Shown: positions 1 through 13,076, counted from the stretch's first letter. The stretch is DNA of 64,000 nucleotides from Hybos culiciformis (GCA_964007475.1 OZ023273.1:134265308-134329307); one strand, 5' to 3'. Numbers and translations are program-made. The notes: generated from the letters alone by a model not told the origin.

Positions 1-199
1 ATGTAAAGTTAATGATATAAACAAGAATGTAAAGTAAAACAAAACCAATATTTTAGTATCAAAAACTTTAGCTTTTTTTAGTTGATTGGCAAATTGTTTT
101 TTCCGGATTAAAATCGGATTGAACCCTGGATGTATTTAAGGATGGGTGGACTGAAGAACATTTGAAAGTTAAAAATAAATTGACATTTTCATAGAAATA

Positions 200-615
200 T
201 GTAAATTTCTGTGAATTATATTTGAATCAAAAGACATTTTACAGACGACTTCTTCACAATTTTATTACAAAATATTGAGATTGAAAACAATTTGTATTTG
301 TACTTATAATCAATTAAAAATATAAAAGGACTATATATTATAGAAAATATTATTATTCCAGTCAACAACAAATTTTATTATCCTTATTTTTCATTGAATT
401 GTTGTAATAAAATTTATGAATATATTATTGGTTTGTTGGTGTTAAATATGTGAAATTTTTATTCAAAAATTTTTCAACGTCATAAAGTTTTTTTTCAATT
501 ATAAACCAAAAAAAAAAAGAATTCATTTTTTTTAAATCAATTATTATTATTAAACAAGTTTTTTTTTGCGAAATAATGAAATAATCCAATAAAATTTTTA
601 TTTTATTTATTCTTA
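200..615 (-). repeat. Dispersed repeat, copy 1 (inverted partner at 41480-41915)
   Basis: Read on the minus strand, this stretch aligns over roughly 400 bases with 41480-41915 on the plus strand. Shared words include a block around 'gaaataatgaaataatcc', the 'aatattttgtaataaaattgtgaagaagtc' type block and the 'cttttgattcaaatataat' block. The two copies are diverged and differ by indels. No terminal inverted repeats or coding capacity were recognised, so it may be an old transposon or a segmental duplication. Confidence 0.6.
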
Positions 616-3600
616 AATTATTTTGCATTCACTTTTTTGGAAAGACAAATAGTTTTAGCATACGGCATGAACGATAGCCCCAGAAAATATAAATTTAGTA
701 CAATGGACGATTTTTTTAAAATATTTTCTACTATTGCAATTAGAGCTCCCAATTATGCTGTTATTGTTCTGGATTGAAACGTTGGTACTCGTATAATTTT
801 TTTATAGAAATAAATTTCATCCTTCTTCAATTATCGCAATACAGTAATCCATTGTATACCAGCTTCGTGGAAAGTAAAGTGCCATACGCATATTTTGGCA
901 TACTGACGATAGACATACATGTTATGTATCGGCTTTAGTTTTCAATATATATATCGACAAGTTTAAATTTTGATTATACATTTTAAAAAAATATATGTAT
1001 ATATTTTTCTCTAAATTTATTCCAAATTATTTACGCAAATTCTATAATGAGATTCACTCTATTTTTAGAAAACAAAACTTTATGAATTTAAAGGATAATA
1101 AAAATAATAAATAAATATGCATTTAGTCGTTAATTTAATATCATTAATATAAAAGGGCTTATGCGCTTGCCCGCACTATAGAAAACATTTTTTCTTTCTA
1201 ACACGATATCAGGTGCTTAGATATTTAACTTTATTTGTATTAAATCCAAACCAAATAAGGTAAAACAATTTATGTTATAAAAATAGATAAAAACTCTTAA
1301 TTTAATATAGCAAACAGATAACATTTATATACACCTACCTATATTCAATATATAAATTTCAAATATAATGTATAATGTAAGAATGCAATTACATAAAATA
1401 ATATTCATACAGCGTTACAAATAAGTTTTCCCAATAAAAAATAAATATGGTTCTAAAAATAATATGCTATAAAGTTTAAATAATACATATACTATACTTA
1501 TAATAATTAAGTAAAAATTAATTTTACACTGTGAAAATTCATAATAATTTATAAAACTTTAAATCTCTTATTGATATCAAACATTTAAAATATTTAAAAA
1601 CACAATTACTATCAGCTATATCAAATAAAAAATGTTATAAGTTTAAAAAAGAAAATAATAATAACTTGGACAAACAGTTATTGTTTCATTGAACTCTGTT
1701 GTCTTCGATATTAAATTTTTTTTGTCTTTTACCAAACATGTAATTATGTTGTAAATGCAATATAATTTAATACGATTAATAAAAACAGAAAAAAAATTGA
1801 GGTTATTGGGATTTGAAATAAATTAAAAAAAAAACTTTCAAGTTGTTTAGTTTTAATTTTAATACATTTTTAATGTCATAAAACTTTTAAATTTATGTTC
1901 GATTTACGTGGCTCTGGATATTGTTGAATTTTTTTTTTTTTTTTTTCAAAACTTTTAATACTATATAGATGCCATCAAATTTTATTTTTATATTCGTATA
2001 AACTTTTAGATTCAACATAAAATTTTCATCGATATTGTATTTAAAAAAAAAACTTATAATTTTTACGATATATTTCAGACTATAGTAAAAAAACCAAAAA
2101 TTTTGTATTCAGATTAACTAAATTTGAATATTATTATTAGATATCGTTAACTTTTTAGAAGTCATAGACTACCATTATTATAAGACACTTATAAATTAAA
2201 AAAGTTGACTTCCATACATGCAATAGTAAGTGAACTCCCACTGTAAAAAAGATTTGAATTCATCCTAATAATATTATTTATTTAAATACAGATTTTGTTT
2301 TTTTTTTAAAACTGATTAGAGGTTTAAATCCTGATATTTTATTACAGTAACTACTGTTTCAGGCTTTTAGTTATATCTTTTTAATTAGTTATACACTATG
2401 TGTATATATGTAAGACTTTCAGTAACGAAATTTTCAAGATTTTGAATAACTATGTACAACATCAACTTTTTTTTTTACATAAGCTTTTTTGCGTGAAAAT
2501 TTACCAAAAGCAAACTTGACCTAATCACTGTCCCCGCAGCAGTACGCATTATTATTACTATTGTACTATATAGTATTATCAAAGAATTTTTTTTTATCAA
2601 TAAACTCATCTAGTTTATTTTTTATAGTTTACAACTATATTAAGTGGTTTTTATTAACAATCAAAAGTTTTTCTAGCACCACTATACACTGCCCTGCATA
2701 CATACAGATATATATTTTTTTTACTTTATATTGCTTATTTTTTTTTTTTAACTTTTGTACATAATACGATTTTTTTTAGAGCTCTTCAACTTTTTTTTAA
2801 TTTTTTTTTAAGTTCGTTTCGTGTGTTTTTTGATCTACATAATAAAAGTTTTTATTTTTATTTTAAGCTTAAAAAACAGAAAAACTGAAATGTTGAACGA
2901 GAGAAAAGAATAATAAAGTTTCACCTATATATTGCTTTGACTGCTCTATAGAAGAATCAATGAAGCCCTTTTTTTTCCCATATAAAGTGTAATATTATTA
3001 TTGCGGGACTTGCTTTTTTTTTTGAAAACTGTGAAAATCACAACCAATTTTTTATATATTTTTTTTGTATGTATCTTTTATTACAAACCAACAATAAAAA
3101 TTTATATTAGCTAAAAAAAAAACAACAACAATTTATTTACTTGTATTTTCTTTTCAATTTTATTTATTAAAAGTTTATCCATTAAAAAAGAAGCAAAAAA
3201 TTATTTTTCCGATCATTTGTTTTTTCCTTTATACAATATTTTATTTTTCTGTTTACCCTTTTTAATTCACTTAAAGTTTTATTACTCTTTCGATAGCTGG
3301 ACCCTTTAACTGGAAAACTATACACAAAAAAAAATATTGGATAATTGAAATAGAAAAATTAAAAAAAAAAAAAAAATGAATATATGAAAAGTTTTATTCT
3401 TATATTTCTTTAATTTTTCGTATTTATTTATTTTATTCTTTTTTTTTTGAAATTTTTTATTATTATTTGAAAAGTTTACGTTTCAAGCTATAAAATACTA
3501 TGAAAATTTCATTGAACATTAATTTCCCTTATTTATAGTTTTTTTTATTCAATTATAAGTTCTTAGTGATTCTATATACTACTGTTTTGATTACTTTATA

Positions 3601-4685
3601 ATGGTTTGCTGTAAAAACAAAATGTATAATACCTCAAAATATTTATTTGCTCTAGCCATTCAAGGAGATATAAGCTTTGGACTCGACTGTCAAACGCATT
3701 AATCTCGATATTATTATGTCTAAATCTCTAAAAAATATTACCTAATTCTAATATCAATATGTTATTCTTTTCTAAGTAGTAGGGTTTAATCCGCAACTCT
3801 GTAAATTTCTTCCATAAATTTTTGTTTTTCTATAAATCTAATTCATGAATATTTTCTTGACCATGAAAATTTCTACTACTGGTCACATCTGTTATGTTTT
3901 TTTTGGAAAAATGTGCAAAAAAATTGATAGAATTTGATTACATATCATTCACATACTAGAAATAAATGAAATAAAAAAATATATATATGGTCTATAACAG
4001 CCATACAGGTCCTAATAAGTATAATCCTGAACACAGTTTAATTGACCAAATAAAAAAAATTTTAATATGGTCTTGACAGTTAAAAAGATATTATTATTTT
4101 ATCTTCCTTACGCATTCATATACATAGTAATACATATATTGTTTACATAAAAAAATTACAAAAAAAAATGTAGGTCGTATGAATTTATTCAAAAATATCA
4201 AAAAATTTATGTTTGCATAAAAACTTTTGATTAGGGTTATAGGATTCAAGCAAATTATGAAAATATTTTTATTAACTTTTTGTTATTTTTTTTTTCCTGG
4301 ATAAATCATAAAGGATTGCAAATAATAATAAAATAAATAAATAAATAATAGCATAAAGAGAACTCTCAGGAGTTATTTCATTCAAAAAATAACCAGTCTG
4401 ATGTTTAATAAATATAGAGATTATTTTAAAAATATTTATTATAATAAAAAAAACATAACATATAGTTATAAAAACATCTAGGCATAAGAAAATAAAATGA
4501 ATGTCCAATAGCAATTCTCTACTAATATAATATATATAAATTCAAATTTATTTAACTCAATTTTATATTAAAAAAATAAATTGTGTAAATTTATGTAATT
4601 TGCATTTTGGCTTCAATAAAGCTAAATAAATAAAAGATACTCTTTAGAAAGTTATTTTTGGAAAAATTTAACATTATTATTATCA

Positions 4686-4745
4686 TGAAATGGACATTTA
4701 TTTTATTAAGGACATTTATGAAATGGACATTTATTTTATTAAGGG
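4686..4745. repeat. 33-bp tandem duplication
   Basis: The word starting 'tgaaatggacatttatttta' occurs twice, at 4686 and 4719, giving a period of 33 bases. No coding context. Confidence 0.8.
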
Positions 4746-6177
4746 AAAAACATTTAATATTTTAATAAATGTATGCAGAGTATTTTATAATAGATAATGG
4801 AAGTATGTATTCTGTACGAAAAACATAAGAAATATTATAAACATTGATTTCAGGTTAGTCTGTGTCATATAAATGTAAAATTAAGTTATAAAGTAAAGTA
4901 ACTCGATAAATAAACATTATAGATATTCTCAATATTGATAGCAAAATAATATTAATAATAATATTTTCGAATATTATCAAATATTGTTTTTAGATATGTA
5001 AAATTTGAGTTATAGTTTAAATTTACAAAAAAAAAAAATGTTAACCAAAAATGTTTCGATCAAAATTTTATTCCCATTTATTCTACGTGCCATAAAGCTT
5101 AAAAATGTATTTTAAAAAAAAGGTTTGTAATTGTTCCCGTTCATAATTATTTTTTCTTATCTATTCCTTTATTTAAATGTTGACGTAAAAGATAAAAAAA
5201 AAATTTTATTCAAAACTAACGTAGGCAGCCTGTTTTTATTTTTCTTAATCAAAATATAATTCTCTAGAAGTAGGTGTTAACATATAAAACAACTTAGGGA
5301 AATATATTTTTAAATTAAAAATTCAATTTTAATTTTGTACGTTTTTGAAGAGAAGAAATATGACAAGAATCCTAACATTTCACCACTTAATTTATTTACT
5401 GTGCGCTAGCTAGGGAATAACAGCAATAAAAAGAATTCTCTTTTTTCATTTCCATAAGCATCGTAGAAATTAACTTGCCAAAAAAAATGTTAAAGCTGTT
5501 TAATTGAGTTTATTATTCGTTTATAGAAAATTTGAAATAACCAAATGTTACCTTGAGTTTCGGATAATTTAAGATTAAAGCTATGAGTTTTATACAAGCA
5601 TTCATGTTTTTTTTTTATTTAATTTTTAATGAGATTTGATATGGTTCTCTTGCTGAAACTAATTTATTTTTATATTATTTATGAATTGAATTTATTGCTG
5701 TTTTAGAAATTATTTCAAAACAATGATAGAATGAAATTAATTGAAGAGAATAATAGACAAGTGGTCCCAAAAGAAATTTAATGCCATCAAATGAACACGG
5801 AGGACCTTTTCTATGAGGAACCTTCTCTATGTTGATAAAATATAAAAAGATTTCCATTTTTGTCTAATTTAGCATTTTAAATGAAAGTTGATTTGTTAGC
5901 AATCAAAGTTTTCTTACACAAATATGGTTTGAACCAACATTTTTCGATATTATGTATATGTATACTTTTTCACTTAAAAGTTATAATAAAATAACTTTTA
6001 TTATAACTTTTAATTTTTATTAAAATCGGCATACGGTTATGGTTTAGTGGTAAGGAGATATTAGAAGAAGTAAACATTTACTGTGATATATCTTTCCAGT
6101 CACTTTCTTAGACAAATCTTATACAAAATTGTAGAAATTTAGCTTTCGCAAATGGAACTTGTGAAAATTTAATTTAA

Positions 6178-6414
6178 TTTCAAGTCATGAAATTAAATTT
6201 CCTAAATTTAGTTAAATTTCCTAAATTTAATTTCAAGTCATGAAATTAAATTTCCTAAATTTCCTAAGCTAATTTTAGATTTATAATTCTTAAATATATA
6301 TCTTTATAAAATAACTTGCAAATATCTTATAATATTTCCTAAGCTAATTTTAGATTTATAATTCTTAAATATATATTTTTATATAAAATAAAATAACTTG
6401 CAAATATCTTATAA
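6178..6414. repeat. Two adjacent tandem duplications (about 54 bp and 75 bp)
   Basis: A unit beginning 'tttcaagtcatgaaattaaa' occurs at 6178 and about 6232. Directly after it, a unit beginning 'ttcctaagctaattttagat' occurs at 6261 and 6336. Both are non-coding and AT-rich. Confidence 0.75.
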
Positions 6415-8240
6415 TATTAATCTGATATTTTAAAGATATTTAATGTACTTAATATTGCTAAGCATTCTTTTTTGAGGTAGGTGTATTATATATTTTCTAC
6501 AAAAAAAAAGAATTTTATGTATTCTTCATGAAAAAAAAACATAAAAACCATAAGTCCATCTCAATTTATATTAATCTAATTATGCTTCTTAAATGTTTTA
6601 AATTTTTTTTATCTTCCTTCCACTCGTTGCAAAAATAAGTAAATTTACATTGACTTAATAATTATATTTTAAACAGCACTTTGCAAGTTCAGTAAACAAA
6701 TTTGAATAATTTATGTGGTTCTTACAAAATTTTAAGCTTTCAAGTAAACATTATGGCAATTTATATTCATAATGAAAGAATGTTTTTTCTTTGCTTATTT
6801 TATACTTTCAATAAGTGTATTGTTATGAATATTATGTTACATAAATTTAATATTACTAAATAAAGAATTTGTATAATTTTTCATTGAAAATCATTTATTC
6901 ATCGTGAATTCTTATACATTATAGTATAGTTACAACATTACATACCTACATTCATACCTACAGTACATACCTACATTCGTTATTTTTTCAATCTTATATA
7001 CCAAAAATAGTGGAATATCATTTTTCATAAATTAAAATATACAAAAGAAAATAGATGTTTTCTATATTTTTTCTTATAGTGGAAATAAACATATTGATTT
7101 TAAATTGACATAACTTTACATAATATAAAATTTTCAAGCGAAACGTCTTAATTTTTCCAACTCATATTTATATTTAATTAAATAAAGTAAAATTTTTTTT
7201 TTAATTAAGGCCTGAGTCACACAAAGCTTCTGTAAAGGAATGAATAATTTTCTATCGATTAGAAGGATTTTCTAATCCACTTACTAAAGAAAAAATGCTT
7301 ACTTTGTGAACCAATATTTATGTAAAATACACTGTAGAGCTTACATATTTAAGAAATTAAAGATGTAAACATTTTGTTATGGTTGAATATAAAACTTTGG
7401 GTTTCGGAAAAATAAATAATAATATAATGGAAAAGGTGAATTTAAAATTTTCTTGCTTTTTTTTTCTATTGCAATTATAACTTTTACGTTGAAATTGGAC
7501 AAGGCTTAAGGAATTAAAAGTTTCAATTTTATAATTTTTATGTGAAATGTTTTTTTACTTTACATATAACACGTATCTAAAACAATTTGTTCAGAAATAT
7601 GCTTAATAAACCTCTGATGATAAGCTCATTAATTTAAATTGATCCTAAGAATGAAATCAGAGAAGATTAGAGATTAGAGAAGATTTTGTTGTAATGTTCA
7701 AGTTTTTTAAAATCAATTACTCATTCAAATGTTATAAATTTACGAAACAAATTATTTACAAACATTCCTGAACATAATACAAGTTTAAATAACCGAAGAA
7801 TTTAAGATTTAAAATGTATCTCTATTATTGTATTATGGTTGGATTTTTGTGTATATAATTTTCTTAAAATAAGATATCCAATTAAAAAAATTAATGTACA
7901 ATAAAGAAACATAAACTAAGAAACATTGTGAATTAATTAAGAATTAGGTTAAAATTTTATGTACATAATGTATGTATTCTTATGACAATAGGGGCAGACA
8001 GAAATGACAATCTTTTTCAGTTTAAAAAAAAAAAAAAAATTTAATATTTTTGCACAAAAAAAACTACTTTAAAATTAAGATGAAAAATAAAAATAGTGAT
8101 TCAAATGGAGTACTTTAGTTTTTCATATAAATAATTTTCCTTTTGTATAGTCATAGAGTATTGTAATTTAATATTTTTTTAAATGCTTGGGAATGTGTAT
8201 TACAAAAATAAAGTTAACATTGTATATTATAAATGTTATG

Positions 8241-8650
8241 TACACAGAAAAAACAGAGAGCTGCGGCAGCTATATTTTTGTATATTTTTTCTATATACAT
8301 ATATATAGTTCAAATCGACAAGGCAAGGAAAAATAGCTAATAGTTTACTTTTTAATATATAGCATTCTGTTCATATGATTATAGCAATATTTATCATAAA
8401 AATTTCAGAAACTCATATTGGAAAAAAAAATATTTTTTATTATTAATTTTTTGCTAGAAAAAACAGTAAAAATTATAATTTTCGAGTAGCAAATTTTGCT
8501 ACAATTCATTAGCTATATATTTTTGGACGAGTTATGTATTTAATAATTTTGATTTTGAACTCATACTATCAGAAAATATTGCAGTTTTAGTTATAACTTT
8601 ATAGCTGGCTCTGATAGCTAATTTTGAAACGAATTTTTTTTTCAATGTAG
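8241..8650. mobile_element. Probable MITE just upstream of the protease gene
   Basis: The segment begins 'tacacagaaaaaa' and ends 'ttttttttcaatgtag', a loosely inverted pair of termini. Just inside the left end is the perfect palindrome 'agctgcggcagct'. The matching upstream region of the second protease copy has no such sequence, so this is an insertion next to copy 1 or lies beyond the duplication border near 8690. No open frame. Limits are approximate. Confidence 0.35.
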
Positions 8651-8807
8651 TCTTAAAATTTTTTAATTGTTTCTGGGTGTGATTTTGAATATATATAAAT
8701 TCCTTATCAAATCAAAGTAATTAATATCAAGAAAGCCTCTTAGCTTTATTATTGCATAATTCATAATTAATATTTATAAATCAAGAAAAAATCAGCAAAA
8801 AAAATCA

Positions 8808-8814
8808 TATATAA
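8808..8814 (+). promoter_or_regulatory. TATA box of protease copy 1
   Basis: 'tatataa' lies about 55 bases upstream of the ATG at 8868, fitting transcription start near 8840 and a short 5' UTR. The flanking sequence ('ttgcataattcataattaat' upstream) is conserved before the second copy, where the box is 'tatataaaa' at 16399. Confidence 0.6.
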
Positions 8815-8867
8815 ATGCATGTTACGGAAAAATATAATTATTAGTAAAAATTAAAAAATCTATTAAA

Positions 8868-10866
8868 ATGATTTTTATACAATTCGCAATATTACATTTG
8901 TTTGTGCTATCAGCATGGTCACATGAAATTGGAAGAATTATTAATGGAACCGATGCTAAAGAAGGACAATTTCCATACCAGATTTCTATACGAACTTGTC
9001 TCAACGAATATTGTAAACATACCTGTGGTGGTTCAATTATCTCAGATAAATGGGTGGTCACTGCCCGTCATTGTTTTCTGTGAGTGGAAACAAAAAAAAA
9101 ATTAGTACTTCATAGGACTTTATAAATGCAGATCGTAGTCCGTATTCCAAAAATTTTTTTGGTGATTTGTTCACCACATGTCAATCCTTACCTAAATCCA
9201 ATTTCAAATTCACTTCGAGTTTGTGGTCAATGTTTCAATAAACATACAGTAATTACTAGAGCGGATATAAATGCCTAAATGCCTAGAGACTAGGCATTTT
9301 GCCTTTTTTGATGTTCTTGGTTTAGCGAGACTTTTTTGGAAATTTCAGCCTAGCGAGCCTAAAATTAAAATTTTTCGGTAATTTTTTCGAAATTTTTTCG
9401 AAATTTGTTCGTTTTAATAATCCCGAATTCAAGACAGTTGTCGACATAAACAATGATTTGAATTATCGATCACAAACAACGCAAGAATTTGTTTTGAATC
9501 TTTCACCTAGCCAGCTGGTTGCTTACAACGATCTTTTGCAGCATACAAAAATGTTTTGACAGACAAACGTAGATCTTTTTTGTTCGAAAATCTAAAACAG
9601 CCCTGTATTGTACTTTGTAATCGTGAAAAATAATAATATTAGTTTCGAAATACTTTAAAAGTGTGTTTTTTTTTCATATTTTGCGCGACTTTTCAGAAAC
9701 TTTGTTTTTAATTTTAGAGACTTTTATTGGACTTTTTTCGCAATTTTTCACGGCTTTTTAGGCGCCTAAAATCGTTTTTATCCGAGACTTTTTTATCCGC
9801 TCTAGAATTACAATTACTCATATAGAAACTAATTTTCAACGAAATCCATTTTCAGAATTCTTGAACCACATTTGGGACTAGATATGACGTTAATAAAATT
9901 CGTTAAAATCTGTTGCAACTTTTTGAAAGTTTAAAAATATGAAACTTTTTAAGCCAGAATTTTAATTTATTTAATTTTAAAAATTAAGGAATAAAATAGG
10001 ACTAAAAATGCTTTTGGTTGAATTATGGAAAGAGACTAACACCTACAATTTATGTATAGTTGTAAAACTAGAAATATTGCGAAGACGGATGACACGTTTT
10101 TTTTTTGTCGGCCGTCATATTGTAGTGGTATTGCCCTTATCCCACGGTGTGTTCGGTCGTGGGTTCGATTCCCACCTCGGACTGGAATTTGTGTCAATTT
10201 TTCCATTTGACTTAAGTGTTTGTGTTGTTTTTTTCACGCTTTTCACCAATTTTTTATTTGTTTAAATGCGTAACTCTAGTAAAATTTTAGCTAAATCAAT
10301 AATTTTTTTTTACATTCAGACAAGACAAGCCGTATTCGTATAAAGTGGTGGCGGGCACAATTTCAACAAAAAGTGGTGGTACTACTATTTATATTAAACA
10401 GATAATTTTCCATAATGAACATGATATTGCTTTACTGGAATTAATGGAGCAATTGATATTTACAGAAACTATTCAACCTATTAAAATTGCTCGAAATGAA
10501 ATACCAGCAGGTAGTAACATTATTGTTTCCGGATGGGGCGCCCGGAACGAGTACGGCGGTGAACCTACAGATATTTTGCAATATAATACAAATACAATCA
10601 CGAATCTATCACCAGAATCATGTGAAGCTATGTTATCAGATATAATAGCAGGATTTTATTATGATGGTTTTATTTGCCTTGATCACGGCGAATATTATGG
10701 CATTTGCACTGGAGACTCTGGTGGACCAGCTGTGTATGATGGTCAATTATTTGGTGTCGCAAATTATGTTATGTACTCAGTTTGTGGATCTACCTATCCG
10801 GATCTTTATGCCAAAGTATCGTATTTCCTTGATTGGATTAATGAACAAACTGAATTGGATCTCTGA
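8868..10866 (+). CDS. Secreted S1 serine protease, brachyurin/chymotrypsin-like (2 exons)
   Basis: Exon 1 is 8868-9079 and exon 2 is 10320-10866; the intron 9080-10319 has a GTGAGT donor, a TTCAG acceptor and phase 2. The product is 252 residues, a normal S1 length. It starts with a hydrophobic signal peptide (residues 1-18), then a very short propeptide cut after Arg23, before IINGTDA. The triad is His68 (in TARHC, where most relatives have TAAHC), Asp106 (in HDIALL) and Ser204 (in GDSGGP). Cysteine pairs equivalent to 42-58, 168-182 and 191-220 are present, plus an extra pair (Cys44, Cys49). The S1 pocket has Gly at the position equivalent to 189 and Asp at 226 (in YPDLY), the arrangement known in brachyurins and crab collagenases. 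It should act as an extracellular endopeptidase, probably digestive; that role is inferred. A second, broken copy lies about 7.5 kb downstream. Confidence 0.9.
9256..9805. mobile_element. TIR element inserted in the protease intron
   Basis: The ends are inverted copies: 'ctagagcggata' on the left and 'tatccgctctag' on the right. AATTA flanks both sides as a possible 5-bp target duplication. The interior carries 'aggcgcctaaaatcg' near the right end and an open frame of about 45 codons near 9415-9555 (reading FKTVVDINNDLNYR..., then a stop). Its codon composition is less biased than the surroundings, but I do not recognise it. Non-autonomous; the class is uncertain. Confidence 0.6.
10107..10290 (+). 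mobile_element. tRNA-derived SINE in the protease intron
   Basis: The head (10107-10185) resembles a tRNA gene: a box-A-like 'tgtagtggtattgc' and a perfect box B, 'ggttcgattcc'. The box B sits in a 5-bp T-arm, gtggg/cccac. The acceptor stem no longer pairs well, arguing against a working tRNA. The tail starts 'aatttgtgtcaatttttcc'. The 3' part from 'cccacctcgg' onward is retained in the second protease copy (16523 on), so the SINE was present before the gene duplication. A related copy lies on the minus strand at 38990-39112. The 3' limit is approximate. Confidence 0.75.
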
Positions 10867-10939
10867 TTATTAGGATCAATATTAATTTATTTACATCGAT
10901 ACAAATCATTAGTCATTAATCATAATCATTAGGGGGTTG

Positions 10940-11364
10940 GACATATGTTCGCGGGACATTTGTCCGCGATTTGTTTTTGTATCGCGGAAATAAAAATTAC
11001 ATTTGTCCGCGATTCGAAACGTCTTTTGTCCGCCGCAGACAAATGACATTTTCCAAAATGTCATTTGTCCGCGATAAAAATTAATCGCGGACAAAAGACA
11101 TTTTGCAAAATGACATTTGTCCGCTAAAAACCTGGAAAATCAATCGCGGACTAATGACATTTTGCAAAATGACATTTGTCCGCTAAAAATTTAAAAAATC
11201 AATCGCGGACAAATGACATTTTGCAAAATGACATTTGTCAGCTAAAAATTTAAAAAAGCCATGGCGGACAAATGACATTTGTCCGCGAAGTTTTCCATAC
11301 AAATTTCATCGCGGAGTTTTCCATACAAATTTCATCGCGGACAAATGTCCCGCGGACAAATGTC
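10940..11364. mobile_element. Palindromic CGCG-rich minisatellite element with 31-bp TIRs
   Basis: The ends are inverted copies (10940-10970 and 11334-11364, two mismatches) containing the core 'cgcgggacatttgtccgcga'. Between them are units of 52, 59 and 59 bases, each itself a palindrome around 'cattttgcaaaatg' and bordered by 'cgcggacaaatg'. It is far richer in CpG than the neighbourhood. It lies 73 bases after the protease stop codon and occupies the place where the second copy keeps its AATAAA signal. No coding capacity. Confidence 0.85.
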
Positions 11365-11606
11365 ACGGCTCTATTTTTTTTTTAAACAAAATTCAATTAT
11401 TTATCATTTTCTATGGTTTGCATAGTTCGAATTAAATTTTTACCCATCTACATAGTATATAAAAAAATGGCAAATTTTGTTATAAAACGGAATGTCCTAA
11501 AAAAAAATTCATTTTCAATTGAAATTGAAATTACTGTTTAAATTTGTTTATACTACATTTTTTTTTTATTAAATATCAAAAAACTGAAATGCGTCGGGAA
11601 GTACAC

Positions 11607-11612
11607 AATAAA
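11607..11612 (+). terminator. Candidate poly(A) signal for protease copy 1
   Basis: This is the first AATAAA that I find downstream of the stop at 10866, about 740 bases away and beyond the inserted palindromic element. The proximal signal seen in copy 2 is missing here. Weaker ATTAAA-like words lie closer. Confidence 0.3.
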
Positions 11613-11992
11613 ATAGAACTGCTCAAAATTTAATTTTTATTTTTTAACAAATCGTATTTTAAATACAATATTTTATTAATTTATTAGAACATTCAATAGG
11701 TTTAAATGTGTCTATAATACAAGCTTATTCTACCTTTATTATGTAATTATGATAATAGTGCTTCTAAACTTACGATTTCTTATAAATTTTGTCTATTGTA
11801 TGTTCAACTGTGTGTAATTATAACAATTGATATGGAACATGCAAGTAAACAATCCTTTAGAAAACCATGAGAAAATCTTACTTCATTAATATTATACTTT
11901 TGCTATCACAAATAAAAAGCAAATTCTAATTTCTTCTTAAAATTTTAAAACTTGACAACAAATAAGTGAATTTTTCCTAATGTAAATATTTT

Positions 11993-12220
11993 AATTGAGG
12001 CTATGAGAGCATTAGTGGACCAAGTGAAATACAAGCAATTTAATTTATAAAATCGAAAGCAAAAATTATTACAAGCTTTATAATCCAAAGAACGTTTTGA
12101 AAATTTAGTTTTTTTTTTTTGTTGTGACTGAGTTTAGGTCACATACATTATTATTTGCTATCATTAACTTATTTCTGAAAATGTTTCACTTGGTCCACTA
12201 ATGCGTTCACGGCCTGAATT
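11993..12220. mobile_element. 228-bp MITE with about 36-bp TIRs and TTAA flanks
   Basis: The left end 'aattgaggctatgagagc' and the right end (reverse complement 'aattcaggccgtgaacgc') continue into the shared inner block 'attagtggaccaagtgaaa'. Both borders read TTAA, a possible target duplication. The interior is AT-rich without an open frame. Confidence 0.8.
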
Positions 12221-13076
12221 AACACTTTACTTTTCTTTATGTATTATATATTTCAACTTTATCATAATCTCATTTTATAAAGTTAAATTGAACTTTTTGA
12301 AGTATGGTAAACAATTTTGGATATTTTCAAACATATTGCACACAATTTATTTTCAATCCTGTTGAATAAGCAGTTTAATTCGCAGGAGTTGATATAATTC
12401 TTTTTGTGTTGATTAAAATAAGGGATTTAGAATTATGTTCTTAATTTATAATTTAGAGTCCGTTCCAAAACTAACAAGTCTTTTCAAAACTGAAATATTA
12501 TTTTAATTTCTAGAATTTCTACTTTTGGAACAACACGATTTCACAGCTTTTATTTTTCGACTTAAAAATCGTTCCAAAATTTTGTTTTATTTTTTAAAAA
12601 TCTGCAAAGAAAATTTTAAATTTCTCATAACAAATTCCGTTTATGGGTGTACATTTAAGTGGGCCTCAGAAAACCAAAAATCGAAAATGTTGCGGATGAT
12701 AACAGATATCCTATCTCAATTTCATGTTTTGAGATATTGTCAGTAACAAAACGATGAAAGAAAAAATTTTAAACATTTTTTTTTTTGTAATCAAATTTAA
12801 TACAAATTAAAATAACTCCGTGAATAAATTTTGAATCAAACTATTATTAACTTCGGTAAATTAGATACCAACATAGATATTTATTTTTTAATTATCTTAA
12901 TCTTAACAATAACCAACTTCAAATTACCTTTTTTTTTTTCTCTATTTCAGCCTCTTTATATACATTTATCAGTTTTTTAGCACCGATACTTTTTAAATCA
13001 ATATTATTACATTCATTACTCTCATTGCAATATATATTTTATTTAGTTGTGCTCTAAATATAATTTCGTATGGAAA
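12221..13076. other. Non-coding spacer
   Basis: AT-rich DNA with a small hairpin ('tatctcaatttcatgttttgagata' type, near 12715) and no gene that I can support. Confidence 0.5.

Larger units (their letters stand above)
1..8238. other. AT-rich non-coding stretch
   Basis: No convincing gene is seen. The DNA is A/T homopolymer-rich and all open frames are short and of biased composition. Recognisable structures inside it are the dispersed repeat at about 200-615, a small tandem duplication at 4686-4745 and two tandem duplications at 6178-6414, listed separately. A 60-codon minus-strand frame at 5675-5857 has less biased composition than its surroundings, but I recognise no domain in it. Confidence 0.6.

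Noticed and set aside
5675..5857. Possible 60-residue minus-strand gene
   Set aside because: Less biased composition than neighbours, but no recognisable domain, splice context or signal; left as non-coding.
10105..10185. A tRNA gene in the protease intron
   Set aside because: Box B and T-arm are good, but the acceptor stem does not pair and a tail plus second copy mark it as a SINE head.
10940..11364. CRISPR array or bacterial origin-like iterons
   Set aside because: Palindromic tandem units inside TIRs with no unique spacers; minisatellite-type element in an insect-like context.
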